DNA of 64,000 bases from Microdochium bolleyi (Eukaryota > Ascomycota > Sordariomycetes > Xylariales > Microdochiaceae). The position numbers and the translations under genes were made by a program. Below are positions 1 to 12,038 of the stretch, one piece after another. The stretch covers positions 1,059,838-1,123,837 of the forward strand of contig KQ964251.1 in the NCBI GenBank assembly GCA_001566295.1, given 5' to 3'. Under the pieces are notes generated by a model. That model saw nothing but the letters and a program-made list of their open reading frames with translations. It had not been told where the DNA came from and searched no databases. The first letter of the stretch is position 1. Each line of letters starts with the position of its first letter.

Positions 1-3000
1 ATGCTCTTGTCGTTGTCGCACTCGAGCTTTTTGATCTCATCTAGCTCGTCGGCCAGCTTCTCGAGATCCTCCTGGCTAATCGACCACAGGTTGATCTGGG
101 GGATTGGCAGCATAGCAAGACTATCCGCACCGAGCTGGACCCGGATCTGGAGCTCGAGAGCTCTCTCCAGAATGCAGCGGTCCGAAAGGTCCTGAGTGCG
201 GTACGGCGGGCGTCTCTTGCCGGAAGGGCCCGAGTACATCAGCAGCCGCCGCAGGCCGTTCTTGCCGTGGTCGAAGTTGAGCTTCTCGACCTTGTTGAGC
301 TCCTTGTACGACTCGTAGAACTGGCGGCGGGTCCGGGGGCTCAGGAACGCGGCTCTCTCCTGGCGCTCCGTGCTGCCCCAGCGGCTCCATCCGTTCGCGG
401 GAAGCCGCGCCTGGTCCTCGTCGTCCTTCTGCGCCAAAGCGTTGAGATAGTTGTCTGATAGGATCTTCTTCGTGCCCATCAGCTTCTTGGCCGCAGGTGT
501 GCCCCAGGTTCTGTACGACTCGTCCTGCATCAGATTGAGAAGCTTGACCAGGTCGTCGTTCGTCTTGTCCTGGGCACGCGCGCTGAGCTCCGGCAGGAGC
601 TTATCGACCTGACGGCTCTCTTGGAAGGCGTGGAACGAGTTGTTGACCATCAGACGAGAGACCTGGACGACGTCTTTCTGACCAAAGCGGATGACGCGAT
701 GGATTGCCTGGCTTTGCATGCGGAGACTGTGGGACTGTGAAGCAATAAGCACGCGGGAGCAGTTTTTGTGCCTCGGAGTACTGTTAGCAGACGTTCTTGA
801 GCGCTCGGGCCATGAAAACTCACAAGTTTGTGCCGACTGCGTTAACCCTGTACATCTGGACGAGGATCTGGCACGAGTCAGGAGAGGCCGAGTTGAAGTC
901 TTCCACGAGTTCTTGGCGCTGCGCGTTCGTGAGATCTGAATGTAATACGCGGCAGTTGAAGCCTGCAAACTGCAGAACGACTTCATAGTACCACGCGAGA
1001 ACAGGAACGTCCTCGGTGATGAGTAGCTTCTTGATTATCTCGCCTGGCTGTCGGTTGATGATGTTCCTTTGGATATATGCGAGTATCTGGCGAAGGACCG
1101 GGGATCTACGGACAGCCATTGCCAGGTATTCAAAGGCATTCTTTGGCATGTCCTTGCGCTTGCGACCCTTGTCGATGAGGAATGGGACGATGTCTATGAA
1201 GGTAACACCGTTGCGGCGCATTAGAGCGAGGGTATCAGCTCTTGTGTTGAAGTCATTCTTTAAAAATACGTGCTGTAGTCTGAGGACATCAAGTGAGGCC
1301 GCAGCAATGGTGAGGTTCCGGGTGACTCTCGTAAGATGAGAATCTCCCTCGAAATTCTCTTCCTTGAGAAACTCGTCATCCTCCTCATCGGGCTCATCCG
1401 GTATGTCCTGATCCATTACGCTACCATATTCAGCAGCCACGGTGTCGATAAGCATGTTGAGAATGACTTGCACTTCAGTCTCGATACCGATTATCGTATC
1501 CTTGACCCCATCATCTTGAGGCTGCTCAGCCTTGAATCCGACAGACTGGGAGGATTTGGTTCTCCTTTTGCGTGGGGTCTTCGTAGCCAGCTTGGGTTTC
1601 TCAGCCTCCTTGGACTTTCGGCGCTTCATATTCCCTTCTTCGTCTGCGTACATCATTCTCAGGGCCTTTAGATAGTCCAGTAAGAGCTTGTAATGTATAC
1701 GCTGGTACTTGTTCGCGAAGTTTGAGTGAGACTCGATCAAAACGGTAGAGTGCTGTGAGTCTGGGAATAGTCCCTGTAATGAAAGAGTGTGCTTTCCGTC
1801 CCAGTCGAGGTTGATCTTTGATGTAGGTGCTCTCTGTAGTATAGCAAGCCTTTCGAAGTACTGGAGGTAGGACCGAATCGTCTGAATATCGGTCTTGAAG
1901 CCTACTTGACGGCCGTTGTTGGTGAGCTTTCCGAGAAGTGGAAGGTGCCCGGCAATGAGGTACAGAGGGTCGGACGGTTTGAGACCCTCCAGTCTCTCAA
2001 GGCATTGCAAACCACCGTCCACACATCCAGGGTTCTGGTTCACGTAATCCTCAGGAGCCTTCCTGAGAAGTGCCCCGAGGGCGAAGAGATCAACGAGACT
2101 GTTGATAGAAGGAGTTGCAGTGATGAGCAATGTGAAATCTCTCTCCAGCATGTCAACTGAATACCAAAGCCGGGTCGCTTGGTTCTTCAATTTGTGTGCC
2201 TCATCCACAGCAACTACGGAGTATCGTCTAGCGGCTGTTGCGAGGTTGTTTTGGTAGAACTTGGTTTCGCCATTATGGGTGTAAACAGTACGGCCTGCCC
2301 AAGTGTCGATCGGTACGATGAGTATCGTATGAGACGCTGCGGGGTCTTTGCGATCCCATATAGGGCTGTTTCCATTCAACAATGATGTGAACTCCTTGGA
2401 AGGTAGCACTTTCAGCCGTGGATCTTCAGCTGCAGCAAAAGACTCGGGACTGAGAGTTTTCTCAAGACCGGTACCTGAAGTGATGATGCAGGAGAAAGCC
2501 TGCTTGTCAGTGCTAAGTAGGAAATCCTCCACCCACTGCTTGACGACGCCTGCTGGTACAAGCAAAAGCATCGGCGAGTAGAGCTTCGTGCCTCCATCCG
2601 AGATGCTGACGTTTATCCCTTGTGAAGCAATGATTGCCAAGCTGGCAACGGTGCACAGGCTTTTACCGAGACCCATGCAGTCAGCCAGGATACCCCCTCT
2701 GTACGCTGGTCCGGATAGTCTCTCTCGGTTCTGCTGATCTTTGAGTGCTTCATTTGGAAGAAGACCCGATCTCGGCGATTTCAGCCTGGGTAGCTTTCCG
2801 TAGCGTGAGAGGATCCAGACTATTGCTGTGACTTGGTTGTCCAGCAGTGCCTTGTTTCCCTCCTTCCCGTTAAGGCATGGTAAGAAAGGAGTGCGCCACC
2901 TCGTTAGGCCTTTGCCACGGTCCTCGACAGCGATAAGCCGGAGATATTTGATACAGGGCTTCAGTGGCGGGCCGAGACAGTTCGGCGATGCCGAAATCAG

Positions 3001-3668
3001 TGTCTGGGAAATGACCTTGATTTTGTCGTTTCCCTACACTTAATTAGCCTCTTGTCTTACATACGACAATAACAAGAAACTAATAGCTTACTTCGGCGAG
3101 TTCTGGGTCACGGCCGTCACCTTGCATTGCTCCGTGGTGGATTGAGGTAACCAGTTCTTGCTCTTCTTTGGTGGTAGCCGAGTCGGTACCACTCCGGAAC
3201 CCGTTCGAAACGACGACTGACTCGGTGCCTTCGTACTTCGCAAGCACCTGTCTGATCAGGCAGCCAGCGGTGTATTCTCGATGTTCCAGGCCACTGCCCG
3301 CGTACTGGCAAACAGAGTTCTCATCTTTGTAAAACTTTGCCAAAGCTACAGCGATCGGAAGTTAGCATAGTGTTGCAGTATGAAACCCTCAAAGAGAATA
3401 TCCCGCTTTATACGTATAGAGACAACATACCCTTGTCAGTCTTGTTGTGTGTCCGAGGATCCCAGAAGCCGTGCTGAGGCTCTCTGCGATACGTCATGAG
3501 TTTCTGGTGAATCAATTTGAACCAGTAGAGAGAGCGGCCGCGCGTATTTTTGGACCTCTTTTTGGCTGCAAAGTCGCGTTTCCGCTTCTGGTAGACATCC
3601 TCGGCGCTCTCCTTCTTCTTCTGTGCGCGCGGAGATTTTGTCTTCTTCTTGTCGGCCACGGGAGCCAT
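1..3668 (-). CDS. SNF2-family DNA-dependent ATPase/helicase-like protein (3' end outside window)
   Basis: Likely nuclear DNA translocase of the SNF2 superfamily. Model: exons 3668-3431, 3345-3092, 3033-824 and 771 to beyond base 1, about 1157 residues visible. The N-terminus is very basic (Lys/Arg-rich, about residues 1-45). The Walker A core GLGKS is near residue 285, and the DEAH box (VAVDEAHKLKN) near 440. After it come an acidic stretch and a basic NLS-like stretch, then the helicase C half, ending in an arginine-finger motif read as QAIHRVIRFGQ near residue 925. The long insertion between the ATPase halves is typical of the family. Start chosen at the ATG at 3668 because the lysine-rich N-terminus splices in frame (G|GTATGT donor). 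Which SNF2 subfamily it belongs to (Rad5, Rad26 or a fungal-specific clade) cannot be told from here. The stop codon is not in the window. Confidence 0.85.
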
Positions 3669-4096
3669 TGTTGTATGTCCTGAAAGACGCTGTCCGCATG
3701 TATGAGGCCCAATGATGAGCTAGAACTAATCCAAATGCCGTGCGTCTGTGTGCGTGTGTTGTGAATGTTGTAGCGACCTTGCAGGAGCGGTCCGAGAGAC
3801 ATGCGAGAGGTGTAGTTGCAGTGTCTGCGAAATAGTCGCTGCCACAAAAATAATTGAAACACAATTGAAAGAGCGTGGGCGCAGCCTTGAGTCTTGATGT
3901 CTATAAACTTGATGCCGGAGTCAGTGAAGTCCACAAAGATACAGCAGGAAGGAACGGCCTCGTGGAGTCTTTTTGGTGGAATGATGTGAAGGTGAGGAAA
4001 TGACTTACATGTGACACTAAAGCGCCAGGTTTTGTGTTCTGATGAGGTGACAGTGTGAGAAGAAGGTGATCTCAGAAACGTGGGTGGCAAAGGGAA

Positions 4097-4207
4097 GTGG
4101 TTGAAGGAGGTGGTTGATGGAGGTGGTTGATGGAGGTGGTTGAAGGAGGTGGTTGAAGGAGGTGGTTGAAGGAGGTGGTTGAAGGAGGTGGTTGAAGGAG
4201 GTGGGTT
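4097..4207. repeat. 13-bp minisatellite, about 8 copies
   Basis: Tandem copies of aggtggttgaagg, with two copies reading ...gatgg, run from about 4097 to 4207. Because 13 is not a multiple of three, the reverse strand reads as a false 13-residue protein repeat. It lies about 430-540 bp upstream of the SNF2 start codon. Confidence 0.9.
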
Positions 4208-5214
4208 GTTGGGGAGGAGACTGGCGATGAGGCGATCGGAGAGAACGTGCCAAAGGACAGGAAGATATAGAAGAAGAGGTAGAAAGGGCCAACTACTTAC
4301 GGCTCAAGGCGAGAGAATGGTGAGAGACAGGAAGAGAGTGTTGTTTTTGTATGATGTTGTGGCAGAAAGGAAGGAGCTTCGCGTTGGAGCTTGCTCCATT
4401 CTCTGGAAAAGATAGAGGCACCAAAACTTGGTTGAAGGAAGGTGGTAGATGAGGAGTCTTGGTTGGAGAGTTGAGTAGACTGAAAGCTGGTGTTATGGTC
4501 GGATCTTTTCCTGAGGTCGTGGAGAAGTGACAGCTGGGACCCCAAGTATGTGTCAATGTTTTCGCACCTTCCTTGGCTGGTGCTCATCTATCTCGGCACA
4601 AACGGACCAAATGTGGAGGATTGAGTGTGAGTGTGTGTGAGGGAGAAGGAGACAGATTTGTGCAAGCGAGGGAACTTTAGTTGAGCTCGCCATCCGAGAT
4701 GTGCAGCTCCGTGCGGCAGTTTGGAGGTGACAACCAGCAACTCTCACCAGGTATAGCAAGATTCAAAGTCTCAAAGAACAACAAAGATTGCGTTCCCAGA
4801 TTTGGAAGTAAGCACTCACCGAGTGTTCAGGGCCGATGATCGCCGGGGCGCAACTTTGGAGCACTTATATCTGAAGGTTCTAAGAGGGAGAGACAGTATG
4901 GGATATTAATTTGCTGAACCTGCCGTAGTTGAAGCGTAGCTGTGTACGTGAAATGAGTGATGTACCTGCGGAACACGACAAAGTCGAGTTTGATGTCATG
5001 GGCTAATCGTGTTCGAGTAGTCGCGAGCCACTCCGTACAAGACAGGTGTGTCCCACTCAGCTGGCAAATCAGTCAACATCAGACTAGCTACGTTGTGACG
5101 AGTCTGTGACCTAGCCGCGGAGTACTCGAGAGAACTCAACCTCTGGAAGTCGCTCTTCCGTCAGAAAAAGAAAGCTAACTTGAAATTCAGCAGCCGAGTA
5201 ATCTTTGAGTCCAG

Positions 5215-5375
5215 GCGCTCAAGCTCACAGACAGTCGAGGTTTAGGGGCCAGACGTTGAGAGGTCCCGTTCCGAGGTCCAGAGAAGCATTTGTCCGACGG
5301 CTGGGCGTTTAGAGGTCCAGAGGGGCAGACGTTCAGAGGGTCAGGTGCTCAGACGCTCAGAGGTCCAGGGGTACA
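5215..5375. repeat. Degenerate short repeats around 'agacgttcagaggtccag'
   Basis: Several imperfect units of roughly 20 bases share the core cag-acg-ytcagaggtccag, for example near 5250, 5308, 5329 and 5353. The copies are spaced irregularly and have diverged, so this is either an old tandem array or low-complexity drift. No coding sense is visible. Confidence 0.5.
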
Positions 5376-5588
5376 TGGCTCACAAAGAGCATCTCTTGCC
5401 CTGGATTCCAGGATTATATCTAGGCAGTGAAAAATAGCCAGCATGGAGAGGTTCAGTGAATCACAGAGAGTACACTACACGGCCAGCACATGACATGGAA
5501 AACAAATGGATCTCTTGCTACATGTCATTACATATATACATACTTTCCCACTGTTCAAGGAAAGTACCGCTCGCCAGGACCCAAGACT

Positions 5589-7502
5589 TTAGAGCTTGGC
5601 GCCCTTGGGCATCTTGGCCATGGCCTGTCTGACACCGAGATCGGCCAGGATCTCCTCGGAGCCGCCCAGGATGGCGTCGAACTTGTAACTAATACGTCGG
5701 GATAAAATGTCAGTTCTGGTTGACTTGATGGGTGGTTGAGAAGAAATTGGCTTACGTCCGGTTGAACAACTCGATGTTCTTGCCCATTCCTGTCTGGGTT
5801 AGGCCGCGGCCTCCCCAGATTTGGACGGCCTCGTCGGCGATCTCGTGGGCGGCCCGGGTGCAAGAGTTCTTCAACAACGCTATCGGCCCTCCGAGGTTGG
5901 CACTTTGTTCGGCGTATGTCATGTTGCACATAGAATACGTGATTTGCTCCAACCACGCCTGCAGACTCTCTACGAGCGAGATCATCTTCGCGAGCCTGTG
6001 AACGGAGTCAGTGGTGCTGTTGGAGAGGGGAAAAAAAAAAAAAAAAAAAAAAGGAAAAATGTAAACCCACTTTTGCCTAATGACAGGCTGATCGATCAAG
6101 CGCTTGCCAAAGACTACGCGCTGATGAGCCCATTTCAAACTGCCCTGGTTGTTAGCATGGCATTCAGTTCATTAGGAAAAGCAGTGGTGGTTGCAAAAGG
6201 GGTTGCAGGTTTGGAACAACTTACCACTCCTCGACGATCAATCTGCTCTGTCTGATCGAGCCACAGCACATGGTCCACCGCTATTAAGGATAGTCAGTAC
6301 ATATTACCGTGGGCATGAATGCAACGGGGAATAAGTAAAACACAATGGGTGCTTTCTGAGTTGGTGGAAAAGGAAGGGAAAAAAAAATTGTGTCTTCTTT
6401 CCGCCGAAGGGGATGAGCATACCTCGTGGTTGAAGTTGGACAGAATGACGTAGATTCCCTTGTTCTCCTCGCCCAACAGGTTCTCTGCCGGGACCTTGAC
6501 GTTGTCGAATGTGATGAAGGTGGTACCGGCGCTAGGCGAGTATGAGGTCTTGATGGGCTTCGTCTCGACGCCCTCGCCACGCTCGATGAGAAGGACGCTG
6601 AGACCCTTCTCGGTCTTGACACCAGTGACGAAGTAGTCGCAGAAGACGCCGTTGGTGATCCACTTCTTGGTGCCGTTCACAATGTAGTGCTTTCCGTCAG
6701 CGGTCTTGGTAGCTGTGCAGCGAAGACCAGCAACATCGGAACCTGCGAAAGCCTCGGTGATGGCCAGGCAGATCTTCTTCCTGCCAGCAAAGCAATCGTC
6801 CATAATCTGCTTCTTGCGCTGCTGGTCCTTCATGTAGTTCATGATGCAGGGAAGGCCGATGACCATGCCGGCCAAGGTGCCATCCTGGAAGCCACGCGCA
6901 TTGACACGGCTGCCCTCTTGAGCCATGATGAGGTCGTGGAAGTAGTCGAACTCCTCGCCCTTAACAGCACCACCGAACAGCTCCACACCGTGAAGGTGCT
7001 TGCCGGGGCCGAGGCGCATGTGCAGGATGCCCTCCTTGGAGAGCTTCTCGATGAAGTGCTGCTCGATGTACTTGCCGTCGGCCTCGCGGGCCTGGGCATA
7101 GGGGACCATGGTCGCATCATTGAAGACGCGGGCGGCCTTCTGGAGGCGGCGATGGCTATCGTTGTAGTATGGAGACTTGAAGACGGGCGTGAGCCACAGA
7201 GGCTCAGCGTAGGGCACTGTCGACAGGTCGCCAGGCTGGGGAGTGATGACTGAGGGCTTCTCGCCCTGGACTGTGCCGATGAGGAGATCCTCGTCGTACT
7301 TGGCGAGCACCTCATGACGGTGGAGGTTGTAGAAAGCCGCGGTGGCATCCTGGCCAGCGACCTGTCTCAGGACGGCCTCACCACCAGGGTGGGCATCGAG
7401 GAAGTCGCTGACATCGTAGACCTTGGCGTCGACGATGAACCACACCGAGTCCTCGGTGTTGTGCTTGGCGACCTCCTCGCGGGTGAAAGTCTTGTCGCTC
7501 AT
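5589..7502 (-). CDS. Cytochrome b5-acyl-CoA dehydrogenase fusion protein
   Basis: Predicted FAD-dependent acyl-CoA dehydrogenase with a heme-binding N-terminal domain, 514 residues. Exons: 7502-6423, 6280-6225, 6139-6071, 5995-5756, 5688-5589, all with matching phases. Residues 1-80 form a cytochrome b5 domain with the axial-ligand motif HPGG (His38) and a second heme histidine at His61 or His63. Residues from about 105 form the ACAD fold: the FAD-binding segment around ITEAFAGSDVAGLR, the WITNG strand, and the C-terminal QIWGGRG motif. The residue aligned with the catalytic Glu of medium-chain ACAD is Gly (ILGGSEEI). Isovaleryl-CoA dehydrogenase has the same arrangement and takes its base from elsewhere. 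The C-terminus GAKL is not a clear peroxisomal SKL signal. Such fusions are common in fungi; substrate unknown. Start: ATG at 7502, directly ahead of the b5 domain. Confidence 0.93.
6031..6052. repeat. A22 homopolymer inside an intron
   Basis: Twenty-two consecutive A on the + strand (T on the coding strand) lie within the intron 5996-6070 of the cytochrome b5-ACAD gene. They extend the pyrimidine tract before the CACAG acceptor. The length is likely polymorphic or error-prone, but it does not touch coding sequence. Confidence 0.95.
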
Positions 7503-9445
7503 TTTGTCGGTTCAGAAGGGACGTGGCGAATGGAAGGAAACAAGGTGCTGAATCTCGAGACGAATGCGCAAACACGCTACAGGGGCTGCGTGCTCCAGAA
7601 TGAGTAGGGGATACAGCGGCGACGACGAGGAAGAATGACAGCGAAGCGGCAAGAGAGTGTGGAGGAGAAGTCACACGATCGCGCGCCCGCAGGTCCCTCG
7701 GAATATTTAAGGTGTCGCAGAGGGACAGGCTTCCCCCATACCCCAATCTTGAGCCGCGTGAGACCCACATGCCCCGTGTGCCTCGGCTCCGCGTAAGCCA
7801 GCTTTTCTCGCGCCGTGATTGGCCACCCGGCCCGGGGACCGGCAGCTTAGTGCCCGATCGGCACTAGTGCTTGGCCCACTGTGCGGAATTGGGGCCGTCC
7901 TTGGAGATACGCTCCGCGTGGTGCCTTCCCTCGAGCATTGTGTTCCCCAGGTTGTGATAAATACCCCCGCAAAGCCCCTGAGAACGAAGTGGTGAGGAGC
8001 TTATGCCGCTTTGGAAATCGGGTCCGGAGTGGGAAGGTATTTCTTCACTGGGCATTGCAGATAAGAAAGGCCTTGGTGATCCTCTTGGCACCAAGGGAAG
8101 GCCCGGATCGGCTTGTCCATCGAGACCAGCAGACCTGGTTTCGCATTGCACCGCCGTCCCCTCACGCATTCCAACTGAGACTTGTCACTTTTCCTGTGCT
8201 TCACATCGACAGGTGAGAGCGCCATGAGGCTGGGGTAGTCAGCGATGCGTCGATGCAGTGCTCGTGTAAAAACGAAGAGGACAGTGGGGCCAGCAAACAA
8301 GCGCATTGCACGATTCCTAGTTCGAGACTCAACCACCACAGTCTTGAGCATCTCCTCCTCCAGGATCCCCCACCGATGGGCCTATTCATCAACGGATCTC
8401 AAAAGCAGCACTCGGATGTTTCCCTGTCGATTCTCAGCTCGGTAAGTCCTGATAGTCACGCCCCGGCCATGTTGAGTATGTCCGCACACACTCCCCCCTA
8501 CGAGTTGGCTTCAGTCCGGGCACAGCCCCGCCACCGGGCTGAAAACCCCGCGAGCTCGAAGCACCTGCTCTGCCTCAAGCCAATAGCCGCACCCGATAGC
8601 GTCGTGTTGATGCTTGCTGAGCGCCTGACCGATGCTATGCCAATTCACGTCGCCCGCCAATGACGAGTCATCTCCATTGCGCGTGGTATCTAGTCCCACC
8701 TACCCCTTCCCAGTGAGCACCCCGCGAGGCCAGAACCCGCGAGCGGGCGACCAGCCCGTAAGCGCAAGTTGGTCTGCTCCGGAATGCGGCGTGTGGCATG
8801 CGCCAATTCGCGGCCTCGCGCGCCGACGGTGCAGGTGGGCAGAAATGCGAGCCGTGCTTGACACATCAGCGGAAGTACAGGCGCAGTCGTGCCTTCCTCA
8901 CCCGCCGAGGCCTAAGCCCCAAGCACCAAGGCTTGGAGTGGACCACCTGCAAGATCTCTCAGATCTCAGTCAAGATCTGCGTCCGTCTTTCGAACTTCAG
9001 ACAGCTTTGTCTCCCTTCCAAGACCCAAGGTTCATGTCTCACAACCCATGAGGCCTCATCCCCTCCTAGTGCACACGTCCATCTGCCTCATGCAAGCGAG
9101 CCGCACTTCTACCTATCTGCACGATCGCTCTGCCGACTACAAGCAGCCACTCCCTCCAGGCATCATGCACATCTGATATACGTTGGACGTATTTTGTAGA
9201 AGTTTTCTCACCATGGATGCTCACTCAGTTTCATTCACCAGTCCAGCACAGAGAAGCACATCCCGCATCTGGCAAGATCTCAAGACTTGCCGACCCCAGA
9301 GCCTCCTCACAGCCCTGCAAACACGTCCACATATGTCTCAGTCACAGCCAGCAACCCACAGGCTGTGTAAGGTACGTGTAGCAAATCTGCTGAGCCGCGG
9401 CCGATCCTCCAGGTTGTCTTGTACGTCCGATCCTCGTTACCAACA
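7503..9445. other. Divergent intergenic region between ACAD and amine oxidase genes
   Basis: No gene is supported in these 1.9 kb. The part next to 7503 is the ACAD promoter and leader. The part ending at 9445 is the amine-oxidase leader. A GTAAGG...TCCAG segment at about 9367-9412 could be a 5'-UTR intron, just ahead of the start context caacaATGG. Open frames at 8000-9200 overlap on both strands with no family resemblance. Confidence 0.55.
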
Positions 9446-11092
9446 ATGGTTACACAGCGACGAGCTGCAGTCATCAATCGCAAACCTCATGTCGGTATCA
9501 TCGGAGCTGGACTCGCCGGTCTCCGCTGTGCAGATGTGCTTATTCAGCATGGGTTCGAGGTCACGATTCTAGAGGGCCGAAACCGACTCGGCGGCAGAGT
9601 GCACCAAGAGAGGATGCCAGCCGGATATCTTGTCGATGCTGGCCCGAACTGGATCCATGGCACGAACGACAATCCCATCCTGGATATTGCTAAACAGACA
9701 AATACCCTCTTTGGTTCCTGGGATACGAGCACATTTGTCTTTGACGATAGCGGTGAGGCTGTACCATTATCCAATGCCGAGGCCTACTCTACGATGATGG
9801 TAACGTCGTTAAACGACCTTTGGTCATTTGAGGTGATGCTGACTCGTGTTAGTGGAATATAATTGAGGCCGCATTCAAGCACAGCAACCAGAATTGCGCC
9901 TCTATCAGCCCAAGTGAAAGCCTCTGGGATTTCTTCCAGCTCGAGGTAGTCAAGAGGATACCAGAGACGACTCCCAATTTCCAACGAGAGCGGGAGCTGG
10001 TTTTCCAGATCGCCGAGTCTTGGGGTGCTTTTGTGGGCAACCATGTATTCGGCCAGAGCCTAAAGTACTTCTGGCTCGAAGAGTGCATAGAGGGTGGTGA
10101 GTTATGAATGTTGGATTTTTTTTTTGTTTCTTTTTTTCCCTCCCTATGTCGCTGTGCTTGTTTACGTCATGGGATGCCAATCACCTTGTGTTGCAGAGAA
10201 TTTGTTCTGTGCTGGAACGTACAAGGAGATCCTCAGCTCGATTGCAAAACCAGCTGTCACCCATGCCGATATCAAATTGAGCACCGTCGTTCGGCACGTC
10301 AACTTGACAGACGGTAGCGGTGGCCCACTCACGGTTGAGACAAAGGACACCACTTTCGAGTTTGATGAGGTAGTGTGTACGGCACCGCTTGGGTGGCTGA
10401 AAAAGAACAAGGATGATGTGTTCAGTCCTCCGCTGCCGTCGGCCCTCTCACAATCCATAGACCATATCGGATATGGCTGTCTCGAGAAAGTGTACATCAG
10501 TTTTCGCACGGCATTCTGGGCCAACGGCGACGACAAGAATCACAGAGTTGAGGGCTTTTGCCAGTGGCTGCGGCCGAAATATGCGCCGGACACGAACCCC
10601 AAGCAATGGAACCAGGAGACCGTCGAGCTAGCCTGTCTGGCCCCTGGAGCAGCACACCCAACCCTACTCTTTTACATCTACGGGGATCAGTCCAGACATC
10701 TGACGAGCCAGATCGCGAAACTGGGCTCGAAGGATAAGCAACAAGCATATCTATACGAGTGGTTCAAGCCGTATTACTCCCGCCTCCAGCAGTATGACGA
10801 GCAGTCAGCAGACTGCGAGCGGACAGGCTTCTACGCCACGAACTGGCTCGGAGACGAGCTCGCAGGCAATGGAAGCTACAGCAACTTCCAGGTTGGCCTC
10901 GAGAATGGAGACAAGGACATTGAGACCATGCGAGAAGGGTGCCCTGACAGGGGCTTGTGGCTGGCAGGCGAGCATACAGCACCTTTCGTCGCTCTCGGGA
11001 CAGCCACGGGGGCGTACTGGAGCGGCGAGTCCGTGGGAAAGCGGATTGCGGAGGCGTACCATGGCAGAGTCGAAGTCGCCGTGCATGCCTGA
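9446..11092 (+). CDS. FAD-dependent amine oxidase (polyamine/monoamine oxidase family)
   Basis: Flavoenzyme predicted to oxidise an amine (polyamine or similar) with release of H2O2; 497 residues. Exons 9446-9799, 9853-10096 and 10197-11092. Intron 1 is 53 bp with a clear CTGAC branch point; intron 2 is GTGAGT...TTGCAG. The N-terminus carries the dinucleotide-binding fold VGIIGAGLAGLRCADVL (about residues 14-30), then the acidic strand end ILEGRNRLGGRV. This is the GG-doublet typical of flavin amine oxidases. The C-terminus has the second FAD motif LWLAGEHTAPFVALGTATGA, then GESVGKRIAE. The start at 9446 was chosen for its caacaATGG context just ahead of the Rossmann strand; an in-frame TTG upstream is not used. 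No signal peptide or membrane segment is seen. The exact substrate is unknown. Confidence 0.92.
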
Positions 11093-12038
11093 CGTCCTGT
11101 ATGGGAGTAAGACGTGCCGTATAGCGGATCACTCTGCGCAGTAACCAGACGGCCATAGCCCCACATACAAAGATAGTTCCTGCAGTCGAGATCCTCATAG
11201 TGGAAGTGATCGTGTGGTGGTTAATGGATGGATGGGAACTCGACCCCTGAATCATCAACACATCGAGTCCTCTGAATCTTTTGTGGGAAAACTCTGACGG
11301 TACCGTACATGTAGCAAAGCGGACATGGGATTTCCACGAGCCAGCCCGGTCGTCGTAGAAACCTTGAGGAATGCACCCTAGAGTCATCGCCGGGCGTGGT
11401 GCAGCGGTGGATGAAGGTGCTCGGGTGACCTTGGACGTCAATCACGGGCGCTATGACGGGGGCTTTCAGTACTTGCAGTTGAATCCACCCAGAGGTACCA
11501 CCACGCCCCAGGCTGGCCTAGCGGTACCCGCGCCCTCTCCAACACCCAGGTAGCCCGGACGCAGGGGGAGTCAGGGGACCCCGCAAGCTAGGCGGCCCTG
11601 TGCGAGGTCACGCCTTGATAGCATCCGCCGATGCCTGACGCAGGCTGATTCAACGCGCCTTGTTACAGCTATCGCTCCGACTTGCCCTCTTGCACTCCAG
11701 CTGCGCTTTCTTTGCATCTCGCTCCAAGGGCCTCTCGTCTCCGGCGAGCGACAGACCATCCTACAATCTCGAGAACACCTACGCACCACCAAAGCACTCC
11801 TAGACCTTCCGGCGATAATGCTTCGCGGCCCCGCATTCGCCTTCCCGGGGTAGCAGCTATCGTGAATGCTCCGATCCGATCCACGCCGCGACGGTCTCAA
11901 CGACAACACCTACATGGCGTAGCAGCGCAGAACGGAACCCGGCATCATACCTGTATCGCTGCCTCTTCGGCACCCTGCAACGGGGGAGGTTCCGCACCCG
12001 AGGATCTCCGGCCTGCGTGCCGTAACAACGGGGCCGAT
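11093..12038. other. Intergenic region, amine oxidase to ATG2
   Basis: These 946 bp contain the 3' end of the amine oxidase transcript and the ATG2 promoter and leader. Open frames at 11371-11553 and 11682-12287 are out of frame with ATG2 or lie in its leader, and show no family motif. Confidence 0.6.

Larger units (their letters stand above)
3669..5588. other. Intergenic region with repeats
   Basis: This 1.9-kb interval lies between the start of the SNF2 gene and the 3' end of the cytochrome b5-ACAD gene. It holds a 13-bp minisatellite (4097-4207), a GT-rich patch near 4622-4640 and a degenerate repeat patch near 5215-5375. Open frames here are short, overlap on both strands and carry no recognisable motif. 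It probably contains the SNF2 promoter and 5' leader. Confidence 0.6.
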
